DNA from: an uncultured Lachnospiraceae bacterium
Lineage (GTDB): Bacteria > Bacillota > Clostridia > Lachnospirales > Lachnospiraceae
Length of the DNA: 27,042 bases
Assembly (NCBI GenBank): GCA_934418055.1
Contig: CAKRWX010000005.1
Span: 1 to 27,042 of the forward strand
Direction of reading: 5' to 3'
Both the position numbers and the translations under genes were made by a program. The notes under the pieces are model-generated. The model was not told the origin of the DNA. It made no database searches and saw only the letters and a program-made list of their open reading frames with translations. Positions 15,091 to 22,780 of this stretch are shown here, one piece after another; position 1 is the first letter of the stretch, and every line of letters starts with the position of its first letter.

Positions 15091-16635
15091 ATGATCTGGA
15101 AAATTTCCTTGCATTCCCAGGGGATTTATATTAAGATAAAGCCATATAAGAGAGGTACCGGACAAGGAGGTGAGCCATTTGGGGACACCATTTTGTTTGG
15201 AAAGTACGAATTGATCAGAACATTGGGACACGGCAGGTGCAGCACCGTCTATCTGGCGAAGCATCTGGAGCTGGACGAGTACCGGGCGATCAAGTGCGTG
15301 TCCAAGACGGATACGGGCTATGAGCAGTTTAAGAAAGAGGCGCTGATTTTAAAGCGGCTGAGACATCCGGGCATTCCCATTGTATATGATCTAGAGGAAG
15401 AAGCATTTCAAAGTTATCTGATTGAAGAATTTCTGGAAGGAGATTCTTTCTATGACCTGATGAAAGTGAAAGGTCATCTGAATCAGGACACAGTAATCCG
15501 TTATGGAATTCAGATCTGTGACCTGGTCCAATATCTGCATTCAGCAGAACAAATCCCCATTTTATATTTAGATCTGCAGCCGAAGAATCTGTTGGTGTGC
15601 CATGAACAGGTGAAACTACTGGATTTTGACCATGCGGATTTCTTAGATGGAGCCAACCGGGAGTCAGTGCGTTATGGGACGCCTGGATATGCGGCACCGG
15701 AGCAGTCAGGTGAGATGGAACTTGGCGTTTACACGGATGTGTATCAGATCGGGGCGCTGCTTTTCTGGCTTTTGACGGGAGAAACCATGGAGCAGGGAAA
15801 CATACGGAAAGTACCAGGGGAATTGGGACGGATCTTAAGGACCTGTACCCAGGAAAATCGGGAAAAACGGTATGGATCCGTGCGGCTGATCCAGGAAGAT
15901 CTAAAACGGCTGGATACCCGGACAAATGGGTTCCAGACAGAGGAGGGAACCTCTCTTATATGCGCGTTTGCCGGGACAAGGCCGGGGGTGGGCGTGACCC
16001 ATCTGGCTTTTGGATTCTGCAGCTGGCTAAGGTCCAGAGGATATGAAGTCCTTTATGAGGAACGGAATCATTCCGGGGATATACGGAAAATGGCCGGATT
16101 TCTTGGCAAGGAAATGGATTCCTGCGGCATCTGCCGCCTGTTTGGAATTCCGGTAAAACCCTCATATGGAAAAGCCGCCCGCTTGAAACCGTGCAATTAT
16201 CCGGTGGTCGTCCGGGATTATGGCTCGGATTGGCAGAGTAAAGAGCCGGAAATGGCAGAAACGGTATTATTTCTCACCGCAGGCGGAAAATGGTGGCACA
16301 ATGGCGAGGTAAAAAAGGCATTGGCCCATATGGAAAACGTCAGCCGCGACAGGAACGGAACTTCAATGATAATACTGTATACACACGCAGTTCCCAGAGC
16401 AGTGGCAAGAGAAGCGAAAGAGATCCAGACTCTTCTGGTCCCGGAGTTTACGGATCCCTTTGCGCGTACGGCACAGGTGGACGATTTTTATGAGCGGCTT
16501 TGGAAAATGACAGGGGAATTATGGAAAAAATCCGGCAAATGCTTACCAGAAAGAAGAAAAGGAACGATACGAAAGAGGATACGAGGATTATTGGAATCGT
16601 TGGAGCGGGGCGTCATGTGGGGGTCACGCATTTAA
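15091..16635 (+). CDS. Ser/Thr protein kinase-like protein fused to a degenerate MinD/TadZ-like domain
   Basis: A 514-residue frame. Residues about 36-275 are a Hanks-type kinase fold: glycine loop LGHGRCSTVYLA, K68 (RAIKCVS), E83, catalytic loop YLDLQPKN (D161, N166), DFD in place of DFG (D178) and AAPEQ (202-205). The His and Arg of HRD are replaced and the usual Lys is Gln163, so activity is uncertain, although K68, E83, D161, N166 and D178 remain. Residues about 288-470 resemble a MinD/TadZ-type NTPase: FAGTRPGVGVTHLAF at the P-loop position without the Walker lysine, and VVVRDYG like a Walker B strand. No membrane segment is seen. The start is unclear: ATG 15091 has AGGA upstream, while a perfect AAGGAGGTGA (15164-15173) lies inside, with only TTG 15193 in frame behind it. 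The next gene overlaps its 3' end. Confidence 0.75.
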   Translation: MIWKISLHSQGIYIKIKPYKRGTGQGGEPFGDTILFGKYELIRTLGHGRCSTVYLAKHLELDEYRAIKCVSKTDTGYEQFKKEALILKRLRHPGIPIVYDLEEEAFQSYLIEEFLEGDSFYDLMKVKGHLNQDTVIRYGIQICDLVQYLHSAEQIPILYLDLQPKNLLVCHEQVKLLDFDHADFLDGANRESVRYGTPGYAAPEQSGEMELGVYTDVYQIGALLFWLLTGETMEQGNIRKVPGELGRILRTCTQENREKRYGSVRLIQEDLKRLDTRTNGFQTEEGTSLICAFAGTRPGVGVTHLAFGFCSWLRSRGYEVLYEERNHSGDIRKMAGFLGKEMDSCGICRLFGIPVKPSYGKAARLKPCNYPVVVRDYGSDWQSKEPEMAETVLFLTAGGKWWHNGEVKKALAHMENVSRDRNGTSMIILYTHAVPRAVAREAKEIQTLLVPEFTDPFARTAQVDDFYERLWKMTGELWKKSGKCLPERRKGTIRKRIRGLLESLERGVMWGSRI

Positions 16636-17138
16636 CGGTTCTTCTGGCAAATTATTTTTCCAGTATCTGCGGAGAACATACAGCGGCCCTGGAATGGAAC
16701 GGCCATGGGGATTTTGACCGTTTCGGAAGGGCATGCACAGGAGAAGCGGAGGCGGAATGTTACGAAATCCAGGATGTCAGCTTCTATCCCCGTGGGGATG
16801 GGGCGGTTCTTGGGGAGTGCCTTCGGAAACATTATGAGAAGATCGTGGTTGATTTCGGCGTGCTGGGTGAGCAGGAAAAAGCAGAACTTCTGCGCTGCCA
16901 GAAGGTGTATCTGGTGATCTCCTTCAGTGAATGGCAGGAGGGGGCGTTTGGGAATCAGAATCATTGGGAACAGGAGGCTGTAACCTATGGCTGGCACTGT
17001 CTCGCAGCTTTTGGCAGCGAGGAATCCAGAAGAAAATGGAACCAGGTACGGCGTCCTACCGTGGATCGGATTCCACTTTCAGCAGACGCATTCTCAATTT
17101 TTCCAGAGCAGATCCAGTGGCTGAATCAGCTTCGTTAA
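16521..17138 (+). CDS. Degenerate MinD/TadZ-like protein, stand-alone
   Basis: A 205-residue protein. A basic N-terminus (MEKIRQMLTRKKKR) leads to RIIGIVGAGRHVGVTHLTVL, which occupies the P-loop position of MinD/ParA-type ATPases and shares VGVTHL with the C-terminal half of the preceding kinase-like protein. In both, Val replaces the Walker A lysine. KIVVDFGVLGEQEK (about residues 110-123) resembles a Walker B strand and VYLVISFSEWQ the following strand, so the fold is probably kept and ATP hydrolysis doubtful. Function unknown. ATG 16521 has AGGGG 4 bases upstream; TTG 16500 and ATG 16539 are alternatives. All place the start well inside the kinase gene, an overlap of about 115 bases in the -1 frame. 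Confidence 0.65.
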   Translation: MEKIRQMLTRKKKRNDTKEDTRIIGIVGAGRHVGVTHLTVLLANYFSSICGEHTAALEWNGHGDFDRFGRACTGEAEAECYEIQDVSFYPRGDGAVLGECLRKHYEKIVVDFGVLGEQEKAELLRCQKVYLVISFSEWQEGAFGNQNHWEQEAVTYGWHCLAAFGSEESRRKWNQVRRPTVDRIPLSADAFSIFPEQIQWLNQLR

Positions 17139-17202
17139 GGCTCTCCCGCGGCGGTGTGTCACAACCCTCGTTTTGGGCGGGAGGGCGAAGAAGGAGAAAC
17201 GT

Positions 17203-17445
17203 ATGGAGATGCAGGGAGACATGGAAAAGCAGAACCGAAGAAAAGAACAGGAATATATAAAGGGCTTAAAACGCTATGAACAGAAGGGGATTCCGGTTTA
17301 TATTGATGGAAAAAAGCCGGAAGAAGAAGACTGGGAGAAGATTTTCCAGATTCAGGAGGACGGTGGTTTTTACATGAGTGATTTTATCGGCCTGGAAGAG
17401 GGACAATTGCGGGAAATCCATTTTGACAAGGTTTATAACCATTAA
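17203..17445 (+). CDS. Small protein of unknown function downstream of the kinase pair
   Basis: An 80-residue charged soluble protein that I cannot assign to a named family. The N-terminal 30 residues (MEMQGDMEKQNRRKEQEYIK) are predicted helical, followed by GIPVYIDGKKPEEEDWEKIF, a compact strand-helix unit, and GGFYMSDFIGLEEGQLREIH near the end. There is no signal peptide, membrane segment or cysteine pair. ATG 17203 is preferred because AAGGAGAAA lies 5 bases upstream. It follows the MinD-like gene by 64 bases with no terminator and may be co-transcribed with the kinase-like pair, which makes it a candidate partner or substrate. That link is inference from position only. Confidence 0.7.
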   Translation: MEMQGDMEKQNRRKEQEYIKGLKRYEQKGIPVYIDGKKPEEEDWEKIFQIQEDGGFYMSDFIGLEEGQLREIHFDKVYNH

Positions 17446-17491
17446 ACAAAGACACAGGCCCGGATCAGAGCACTACCTTCCGCTCAGACAG

Positions 17492-17507
17492 CCAGGCCCG
17501 GGCCTGG
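17492..17507. repeat. 16-bp perfect GC palindrome
   Basis: CCAGGCCC/GGGCCTGG is perfectly self-complementary. CAGGCCCGG also occurs at 17455-17463, so a longer alternative hairpin between the two is possible. No T tract follows on either strand, so it is not an obvious terminator. It lies 55 bases before the GH18 promoter. Confidence 0.6.
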
Positions 17508-17561
17508 GCGAAAAAACGACCCGTATTAAAGAAAATGTAAGGTGCAGGCAGTTTTAAACGG

Positions 17562-17570
17562 TGGTATACT
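17562..17570 (+). promoter_or_regulatory. Extended -10 promoter of the GH18 gene
   Basis: TGGTATACT at 17562-17570 matches the extended -10 form (TGnTATAAT), with no good -35 box at the expected distance. The start would lie about 40 bases before the TTG start codon. Confidence 0.5.
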
Positions 17571-17616
17571 AAAAAATAATGGATTTTACGAAAGAATTAG
17601 TCAGGAGGATAGGCAG

Positions 17617-19302
17617 TTGAAGAAAAAATGGACTCCGGTTTTGGTGATAGCAGGGATTGTGATTCTGCTTCTTGGCGGCGCTGTGGGGCTCCAGGTGCTG
17701 CAGCGGTATACGCCGTCGAAGACGCAGGCGGACATAGGAGAACTTCTGGGAATTACGGACGATGGGAGCCAGGCGGCTATTTATTTCAATGGGGAACTTC
17801 AGGAAGCCCAGGGCCTGGTAGATGGAGAGCAGATGTATCTTCCGGTTACCTGGGTGGATGAGTATGTCAATGAGAAGTTTTACTGGGATGATGTGGAGAA
17901 GATGCTGGTATATACACTGCCGGATTCCATTGTTTATGCGGACAAGCGGACATTGGGAAGCAACGGACAGGCGCTGGTGGTGGAAAAAGACGGACAGATC
18001 TATCTTTCTGTAGGTCTGGTCAGCAATTATACCAACATCCGGACAGAACTTTATAATGGAAGTTATTATGATTCGGTTGTATACAGCCGGATCTATGTGG
18101 ATACAGCCTGGTCACCGTGGCAGCAGGGAACCGTATCGAAAGCGACGGCGCTGCGGGTGGACAGCGACATCAAAAGTGATGTGATCGTGAATTTAAGTAA
18201 GGGAGATACCTTCCGCATTGAGGAACAGAGTACGGATTGGTCCAGAGTGCGGACAGACAGCGGATATACTGGGTATATCCAGAATAAACGGATCGGTCAA
18301 GTGGAGACGAAACAGGAGACCAGCTTATTTATTGAGCCGGAATATACCTCTATTTCTCTGGGTAAAGAGGTCAGCCTGGTATGGCATCAGGTGACGTCTA
18401 TGGAGGCCAACAGCGCCCTTAGCACGTTAATGGCCAATACCCAGGGGGTCAATGTGGTGGCACCGACCTGGTTTGCGCTGTCAGACAATGAAGGAGATTA
18501 TGTGTCCTATGGAAGCCAAAGTTATGTAAATCAAGCCCATGACATGGGACTTCAGGTGTGGGCGGTTCTGGATAACTTCAACCAGGGTGCCAATGTAGAC
18601 TCGGCGGTGTTATTTGCCAAGACTTCCGTGAGAAAGAAACTGATCGCCAGTCTGATGGATGAGGTGCAGAATTTAGGCGTAGACGGACTGAATCTGGATA
18701 TTGAGGGAATCAAGTCCTCCGCAGGGCCTCAGTATGTCCAGTTTATCCGGGAATTGTCGGTGGCATGCCGGAACGCAGGAATCATTTTATCCGTGGATAA
18801 CTATGTGCCGATGCCGTACAATTCCTTCTATAACTGGGCGGAGCAGGGCCGGGTGGTTGATTATTACATCATTATGGCGTATGATGAACATTACGCAGGT
18901 GGAGAGGCTGGCTCCGTGTCTTCCATTTCCTATGTGGAAAATGGAATCACCGATACATTAAAGTATGTTCCAGCATCCAAGACCGTCTGCGCTCTGCCAT
19001 TTTACACCAGAGTGTGGACCCAGTCCGGCAATGATACCACGTCTTCTGCTCTTGGAATCCAGGGAGCGAAGCAGTGGATCGATGACAATAAGGTAGAGTT
19101 GTATTGGCAGGAAGAATTGGGACAGTATTATGGAAGTATCCAGACAGAGGACGGAGTGAAGGAAATCTGGATGGAGGAAGAGACTTCTCTTGGATTGAAA
19201 ATGAATCTGATCAGCAAATATCAGCTGGCAGGCGCGGCATTCTGGAAGCTGGGATTTGAACCGGCCTCCGTGTGGGATGTCTGCAAAATTAGTAACGAAT
19301 AA
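17617..19302 (+). CDS. Membrane-anchored SH3 domain/GH18-type glycosidase
   Basis: A 561-residue protein. Residues 6-28 are an uncleaved-type membrane anchor after MKKKW, so the bulk lies outside the cell. About 45-160 resembles a copper-amine-oxidase-N-like stalk domain (YLPVTWVDEYVNEKFYWDD), 170-227 a bacterial SH3 domain (ALRVDSDIKSDVIVNLSKGD, YTGYIQNKRIG) and 240-560 a GH18 barrel. The active-site strand is D356-GLNLDI-E363: the acid E363 and D361 are kept but the second Asp of DxxDxDxE is Asn359, as in the SleL/YaaH cortex-lytic group. YIIMAYDEH is the distal barrel strand. This suggests binding or cleavage of peptidoglycan glycan. TTG 17617 is chosen because AGGAGG lies 8 bases upstream. 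A metallophosphoesterase gene follows after 14 bases. Confidence 0.85.
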   Translation: MKKKWTPVLVIAGIVILLLGGAVGLQVLQRYTPSKTQADIGELLGITDDGSQAAIYFNGELQEAQGLVDGEQMYLPVTWVDEYVNEKFYWDDVEKMLVYTLPDSIVYADKRTLGSNGQALVVEKDGQIYLSVGLVSNYTNIRTELYNGSYYDSVVYSRIYVDTAWSPWQQGTVSKATALRVDSDIKSDVIVNLSKGDTFRIEEQSTDWSRVRTDSGYTGYIQNKRIGQVETKQETSLFIEPEYTSISLGKEVSLVWHQVTSMEANSALSTLMANTQGVNVVAPTWFALSDNEGDYVSYGSQSYVNQAHDMGLQVWAVLDNFNQGANVDSAVLFAKTSVRKKLIASLMDEVQNLGVDGLNLDIEGIKSSAGPQYVQFIRELSVACRNAGIILSVDNYVPMPYNSFYNWAEQGRVVDYYIIMAYDEHYAGGEAGSVSSISYVENGITDTLKYVPASKTVCALPFYTRVWTQSGNDTTSSALGIQGAKQWIDDNKVELYWQEELGQYYGSIQTEDGVKEIWMEEETSLGLKMNLISKYQLAGAAFWKLGFEPASVWDVCKISNE

Positions 19303-19316
19303 TCGAGGCGAGAAAC

Positions 19317-20750
19317 ATGAAAAGAAAGGCATGGCTGCTGGCGGCAGCAGCTTTATGGACCATCAGTACGGCAGTGTTAAGCGGCTGTTCTGCTTATCAT
19401 AAGGTAGAGGAGGAGACCAGCGGCCCTAAGGTCGAGGTGGTGGAATCCCAGACGGAACAGGAGGAAGGTCCGACACTGGCACCCAATACGGGAGAATCAG
19501 AGACGGTTCCTTCTCTGGAAGTAGAGCAGGATGCGGATGCATTTAATCCGGAGATCATTCTGGCTACGGATGTCCATTATTTTGCCAAGGAACTGACGGA
19601 TTTTGGTCAGGCATATCAGAATATGGCAGAGCAGGGCGATGGAAAACTGGCCCTTTATGTGTGGGAAATTACAGACGCGTTTCTTGACGAGGTGATTGAG
19701 AGAAACCCGCAGACCTTGATTTTAATGGGTGATCTGACACTGCAGGGGGAGCGGGGAAGCCACGAAGCGCTGGCGGCCAAGCTGGAGCAGGTAAAGGAGG
19801 CTGGAATCCAGGTGCTGGTTATTCCAGGAAACCATGATATCAATAATCCCCAGGCGGCGGCCTACAAGGGCAATGAGGTGATCCCTACAGTCCAGACGAC
19901 AGCAGAGGATTTCCGGGAGATTTACGGGGAATTCGGTTATCAGGACGCCATCAGCTGTGATCCGAACTCTTTAAGCTATATGGCGGAGACGCCGGACGGC
20001 ACCTGGCTTCTGATGCTGGATAGCTGTCAGTATGAGAATGGCAATAAGGTGGGCGGCATGATCCGCACGGAGACCTACAGCTGGATGGAGGAAATCTTAG
20101 ACCAGGCCTGGTATGAGGAGCGCAATGTGATCGCTGTGGCCCATCATAATCTGTTAGACGAGAGCCGGATCTACGAGGAAGACTGCACCATCGAGCATAG
20201 TGACGAGCTGCAGCGGTTTCTGGACGACTGGGATGTGGAACTGTTTTTAAGTGGTCATCTGCATGTGCAGCATTACCGGACATCGGAAGATCACGATATT
20301 GATGAGATTGTGACAGGGGCTTTAACCACTTCTCCGTGTCCATATGGCGTGCTGAATTATGTGGGACCTGGTGATTTTACATATCATACAGAGATGGTGG
20401 ATGTGTCTTCCTGGGCGGAAGATAAGGACAATCCAGACGCCAACCTCCAGAATTTTGAGGAGTATGCGGACGAATTTCTCCAGAGCGTCTTCTACCGTCA
20501 CGCCAAGGCAGATCTGGAGAAATATTCCATTTCCCCAGAAGAGAAAGAAAAAATGGCGGAATTGTACGCACTGCTGAACGTGTATGCCACAGCCGGACAT
20601 GCTGAGGATCTAAAGGCGGATATGGAGGACAACAAAGAGTATCAGTTGTGGCAGGAATATGACCGGACGGATATCTATGCTATGTATCTGGAGGAGATTA
20701 TGGAGGATGCGGTCTGCGACTATAATGTATTTTCCAGAGGCGAGGAGTAA
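19317..20750 (+). CDS. Calcineurin-like metallophosphoesterase lipoprotein
   Basis: A 477-residue protein with a lipoprotein signal (hydrophobic 5-20, lipobox LSGC, C24). An acidic, probably unstructured linker (28-75) and a calcineurin-type phosphoesterase domain (about 78-345) follow. The dinuclear metal site is complete: D85-x-H87 (TDVHYF), GD139 (MGDLTLQGE), GNHD (171-174), AHH (275-277) and GHLH (313-316). The C-terminal 130 residues are a charged helical extension. The substrate is unknown; related exported enzymes act on phosphodiesters or nucleotides. It sits 14 bases behind the GH18 gene (site GAGGCGAG), so both are probably in one envelope-directed operon. Its stop codon lies in a small inverted repeat shared with the converging amidase gene. 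Confidence 0.88.
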   Translation: MKRKAWLLAAAALWTISTAVLSGCSAYHKVEEETSGPKVEVVESQTEQEEGPTLAPNTGESETVPSLEVEQDADAFNPEIILATDVHYFAKELTDFGQAYQNMAEQGDGKLALYVWEITDAFLDEVIERNPQTLILMGDLTLQGERGSHEALAAKLEQVKEAGIQVLVIPGNHDINNPQAAAYKGNEVIPTVQTTAEDFREIYGEFGYQDAISCDPNSLSYMAETPDGTWLLMLDSCQYENGNKVGGMIRTETYSWMEEILDQAWYEERNVIAVAHHNLLDESRIYEEDCTIEHSDELQRFLDDWDVELFLSGHLHVQHYRTSEDHDIDEIVTGALTTSPCPYGVLNYVGPGDFTYHTEMVDVSSWAEDKDNPDANLQNFEEYADEFLQSVFYRHAKADLEKYSISPEEKEKMAELYALLNVYATAGHAEDLKADMEDNKEYQLWQEYDRTDIYAMYLEEIMEDAVCDYNVFSRGEE

Positions 20751-20766
20751 TTTTGGCGGAATTACT
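20746..20766. terminator. Small inverted repeat over two converging stop codons
   Basis: AGTAATT (20746-20752) pairs with AATTACT (20760-20766) around a 7-base loop, overlapping the TAA codons of both the metallophosphoesterase and the amidase genes. It is short and lacks a T tract, so termination here is only a possibility. Confidence 0.35.
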
Positions 20767-21487
20767 GGGTGTTTAAGTACTTAAGAATGCCCATATGCAG
20801 CGTCCAGGCCAGACGGTCCTGGTAATCAGCGGAGTTTAAGCGGGCGGATTCATCCCAGTTGCTTAAAAATCCGCATTCTACGATGACGATAGGGCTTTTG
20901 ACGTGAAGCAACAGATAATAAGTATCATTGGGCTTCGCCTGGCGGCGATTATTTTCTCCTAGAACGAAATCAAACCGTTTCTGGAGAATGTCCGCCAGGC
21001 GTTTTCCTTTTTCTGAGGTTTTGTAATAGAATACCTGGCCGCCATTGATGGCCTCCTCATGGTAACTGTTCTGGTGGATGCTGATGGTTAGGGCAGGTGA
21101 AGTATCATTGATCAGCTGGCAGCGGGCTTTTAAGTCCGCTGTTTTTTTGTGGGAATCAGTCTCTTTATAAAGGCCGTTGTCAGAGTCACGGGTCATGACT
21201 ACCTGGACGCCGGAGGCCTCTAAGTAGTATTTTAGTTTTCGGGCAATGGTGAGATTTAAGTCCTTTTCCAGGGTTCCGTCCACGCCGATTTTGCCTGGAT
21301 CGTTGCCGCCATGCCCGCTGTCGATGACCACCGTAGGAGGGGCGGCCTGGGCGGAGGCGGAAGAAGCCAGAACCAGAGCGGCAGCCTGGCGGGAGAGGGC
21401 ATAGATCAGAAATAAAAACAGGATGGTCATGAGAAATTGGGCAGTTTTTATGGTGAAAAGGCGTACTTTGGGGCTGCTTGGCGGCAT
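20762..21487 (-). CDS. cwlD: N-acetylmuramoyl-L-alanine amidase, CwlD-like
   Basis: A 241-residue Amidase_3 enzyme with an N-terminal membrane segment (about 14-45) and the zinc-amidase domain from residue 52. Zinc ligands and catalytic Glu are visible: H59 (IDSGHGGNDPG), E74 (TLEKDLNL), H138 (SIHQNSY) and E204 (VECGFLSN). The order TRDSD, DLKARCQLIN, SIHQN, FYY, YLLLHVKSP, VECGFLSN, ILKYL follows Bacillus CwlD closely, as does the length (237). CwlD removes stem peptides so that muramic-delta-lactam can form in spore cortex, which would imply a spore former. A vegetative wall role cannot be excluded. ATG 21487 has GGAG 6 bases upstream. It converges on the metallophosphoesterase gene. Confidence 0.85.
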   Translation of the reverse strand: MPPSSPKVRLFTIKTAQFLMTILFLFLIYALSRQAAALVLASSASAQAAPPTVVIDSGHGGNDPGKIGVDGTLEKDLNLTIARKLKYYLEASGVQVVMTRDSDNGLYKETDSHKKTADLKARCQLINDTSPALTISIHQNSYHEEAINGGQVFYYKTSEKGKRLADILQKRFDFVLGENNRRQAKPNDTYYLLLHVKSPIVIVECGFLSNWDESARLNSADYQDRLAWTLHMGILKYLNTQ

Positions 21488-21553
21488 AAGAAACTCCAGA
21501 TGGGGAATGTTACTCTAAATATATTGGAAAACATGGAAAAAAGAACTGCCCTG

Positions 21554-21562
21554 TGGTATGAT
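21554..21562 (+). promoter_or_regulatory. Possible extended -10 promoter for the Sua5-type gene
   Basis: TGGTATGAT at 21554-21562 fits TGnTATAAT with no -35 match. The roughly 115-base leader contains GGGGCA (21565-21570) complementary to TGCCCC (21612-21617), and two near-identical 13-base units (GATTCTGGTGATA, GATTCCGGTGATG) in between. Confidence 0.4.
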
Positions 21563-21684
21563 AAGGGGCAGATTCTGGTGATAGATTCCGGTGATGTTTT
21601 TGGCGGAACGGTGCCCCGTGACGCAGGAAAATGAAGTGGCAGAGATGCATCACGGAGCTGGTTATGAAACAAGGAGATAGAAAA

Positions 21685-22776
21685 ATGGATACAAAGGTTG
21701 TAAAAATTGATAAAGAACAGATTGATGATGGGAAACTGATGGAGGCAGCGGAAATTTTAAGAGCTGGCGGCCTGGTGGCGTTCCCGACAGAGACGGTATA
21801 TGGACTGGGTGCTAATGCGTTAAATGAAGAAGCGGCGAAGAAGATCTATGCAGCAAAGGGCAGACCATCTGATAACCCACTGATCGCCCATATTTCCAAG
21901 CCGGAGGAGCTGGCTCCACTGGTAAAAGAGATTCCAGAGGCAGGACGAAAGCTGATGGAAGCGTATTGGCCGGGACCGTTGACCATGATTTTCCCAAAGA
22001 GTGATATTGTACCTTACGGAACCACCGGTGGATTGGACACGGTAGCCATCCGCATGCCAAGTGACCCGATTGCCAACCGGATGATCGCATTGGCGGGAAT
22101 CCCGATCGCGGCACCAAGCGCTAACACGTCCGGACGCCCAAGTCCGACCACAGCAGAGCATGTATATCAGGATATGAATGGAAAGATTGAGATGATCTTA
22201 GACGGCGGCGCAGTAGGAATCGGCGTGGAATCCACCATTGTAGATGTGTCCGGTCCAGTTCCGATGCTGTTAAGACCAGGCGCAATCACCATCGAGATGC
22301 TGCGGGAGACCGTCGGCCAGGTGGAGATCGATCCGGCCATCCAGGGACCTATGGCAGCCAATGTGAAGCCGAAAGCGCCAGGCATGAAATACCGCCATTA
22401 TGCGCCGAAAGCGGAGCTGGTCTTAGTAGAAGAGAAGAATCCGGAGACCAAAGAAGTAATCAGTGACCGGGTGATCGAGGAAATCAACCGTCTGGCGAAG
22501 GAACGTCTGGATCAGGGACAGAAGGTGGGAATCATCTGTACGGAGGAGACCAGAGACCGTTATCCACAGGGAATGGTGAGAAGTTTGGGATTCCGTTCCA
22601 AACCGGAGACTATTGCCCATAATTTGTTTGCGGTCTTAAGAGAGTTTGATGATCTGGGAGCGGATTATATTTATTCGGAGAGTTTCCCGAAGGATCATCT
22701 GGGACAGGCCATCATGAACCGGCTGACGAAGGCGGCGGGATATCATATTTTGGATGTAAAAGAAGCGGAGAAGTAA
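21685..22776 (+). CDS. ywlC: L-threonylcarbamoyladenylate synthase (Sua5/YwlC type)
   Basis: A 363-residue enzyme making threonylcarbamoyl-AMP from threonine, bicarbonate and ATP, the first step of tRNA t6A37 synthesis. The YrdC/TsaC domain (about 10-205) shows GGLVAFPTETVYGLGANA, KGRPSDNPLIAHI, WPGPLTMIF and IAAPSANTSGRPSPT. After the linker KAPGMKYRHYAPKA comes the Sua5 C-terminal domain (about 235-355), so it is the long Sua5 form rather than the short TsaC form. ATG 21685 is chosen because AAGGAG lies 8 bases upstream; the frame is open 18 codons further 5'. The radical SAM gene starts 4 bases after its stop, so the two are translationally close. Confidence 0.94.
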   Translation: MDTKVVKIDKEQIDDGKLMEAAEILRAGGLVAFPTETVYGLGANALNEEAAKKIYAAKGRPSDNPLIAHISKPEELAPLVKEIPEAGRKLMEAYWPGPLTMIFPKSDIVPYGTTGGLDTVAIRMPSDPIANRMIALAGIPIAAPSANTSGRPSPTTAEHVYQDMNGKIEMILDGGAVGIGVESTIVDVSGPVPMLLRPGAITIEMLRETVGQVEIDPAIQGPMAANVKPKAPGMKYRHYAPKAELVLVEEKNPETKEVISDRVIEEINRLAKERLDQGQKVGIICTEETRDRYPQGMVRSLGFRSKPETIAHNLFAVLREFDDLGADYIYSESFPKDHLGQAIMNRLTKAAGYHILDVKEAEK

Positions 22777-22780
22777 TTTT

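Noticed and set aside
17492..17507. GC palindrome as a terminator of the kinase-like operon
   Set aside because: No T tract follows on the plus strand (GCGAAAAAAC instead), and on the minus strand the T run precedes the stem.
21437..21634. 65-codon plus-strand frame (or its 33-codon part from ATG 21533) between the amidase and Sua5-type genes
   Set aside because: The first part is antisense to the start of the amidase gene and the second lacks a convincing ribosome binding site; listed only as an alternative reading of the leader.
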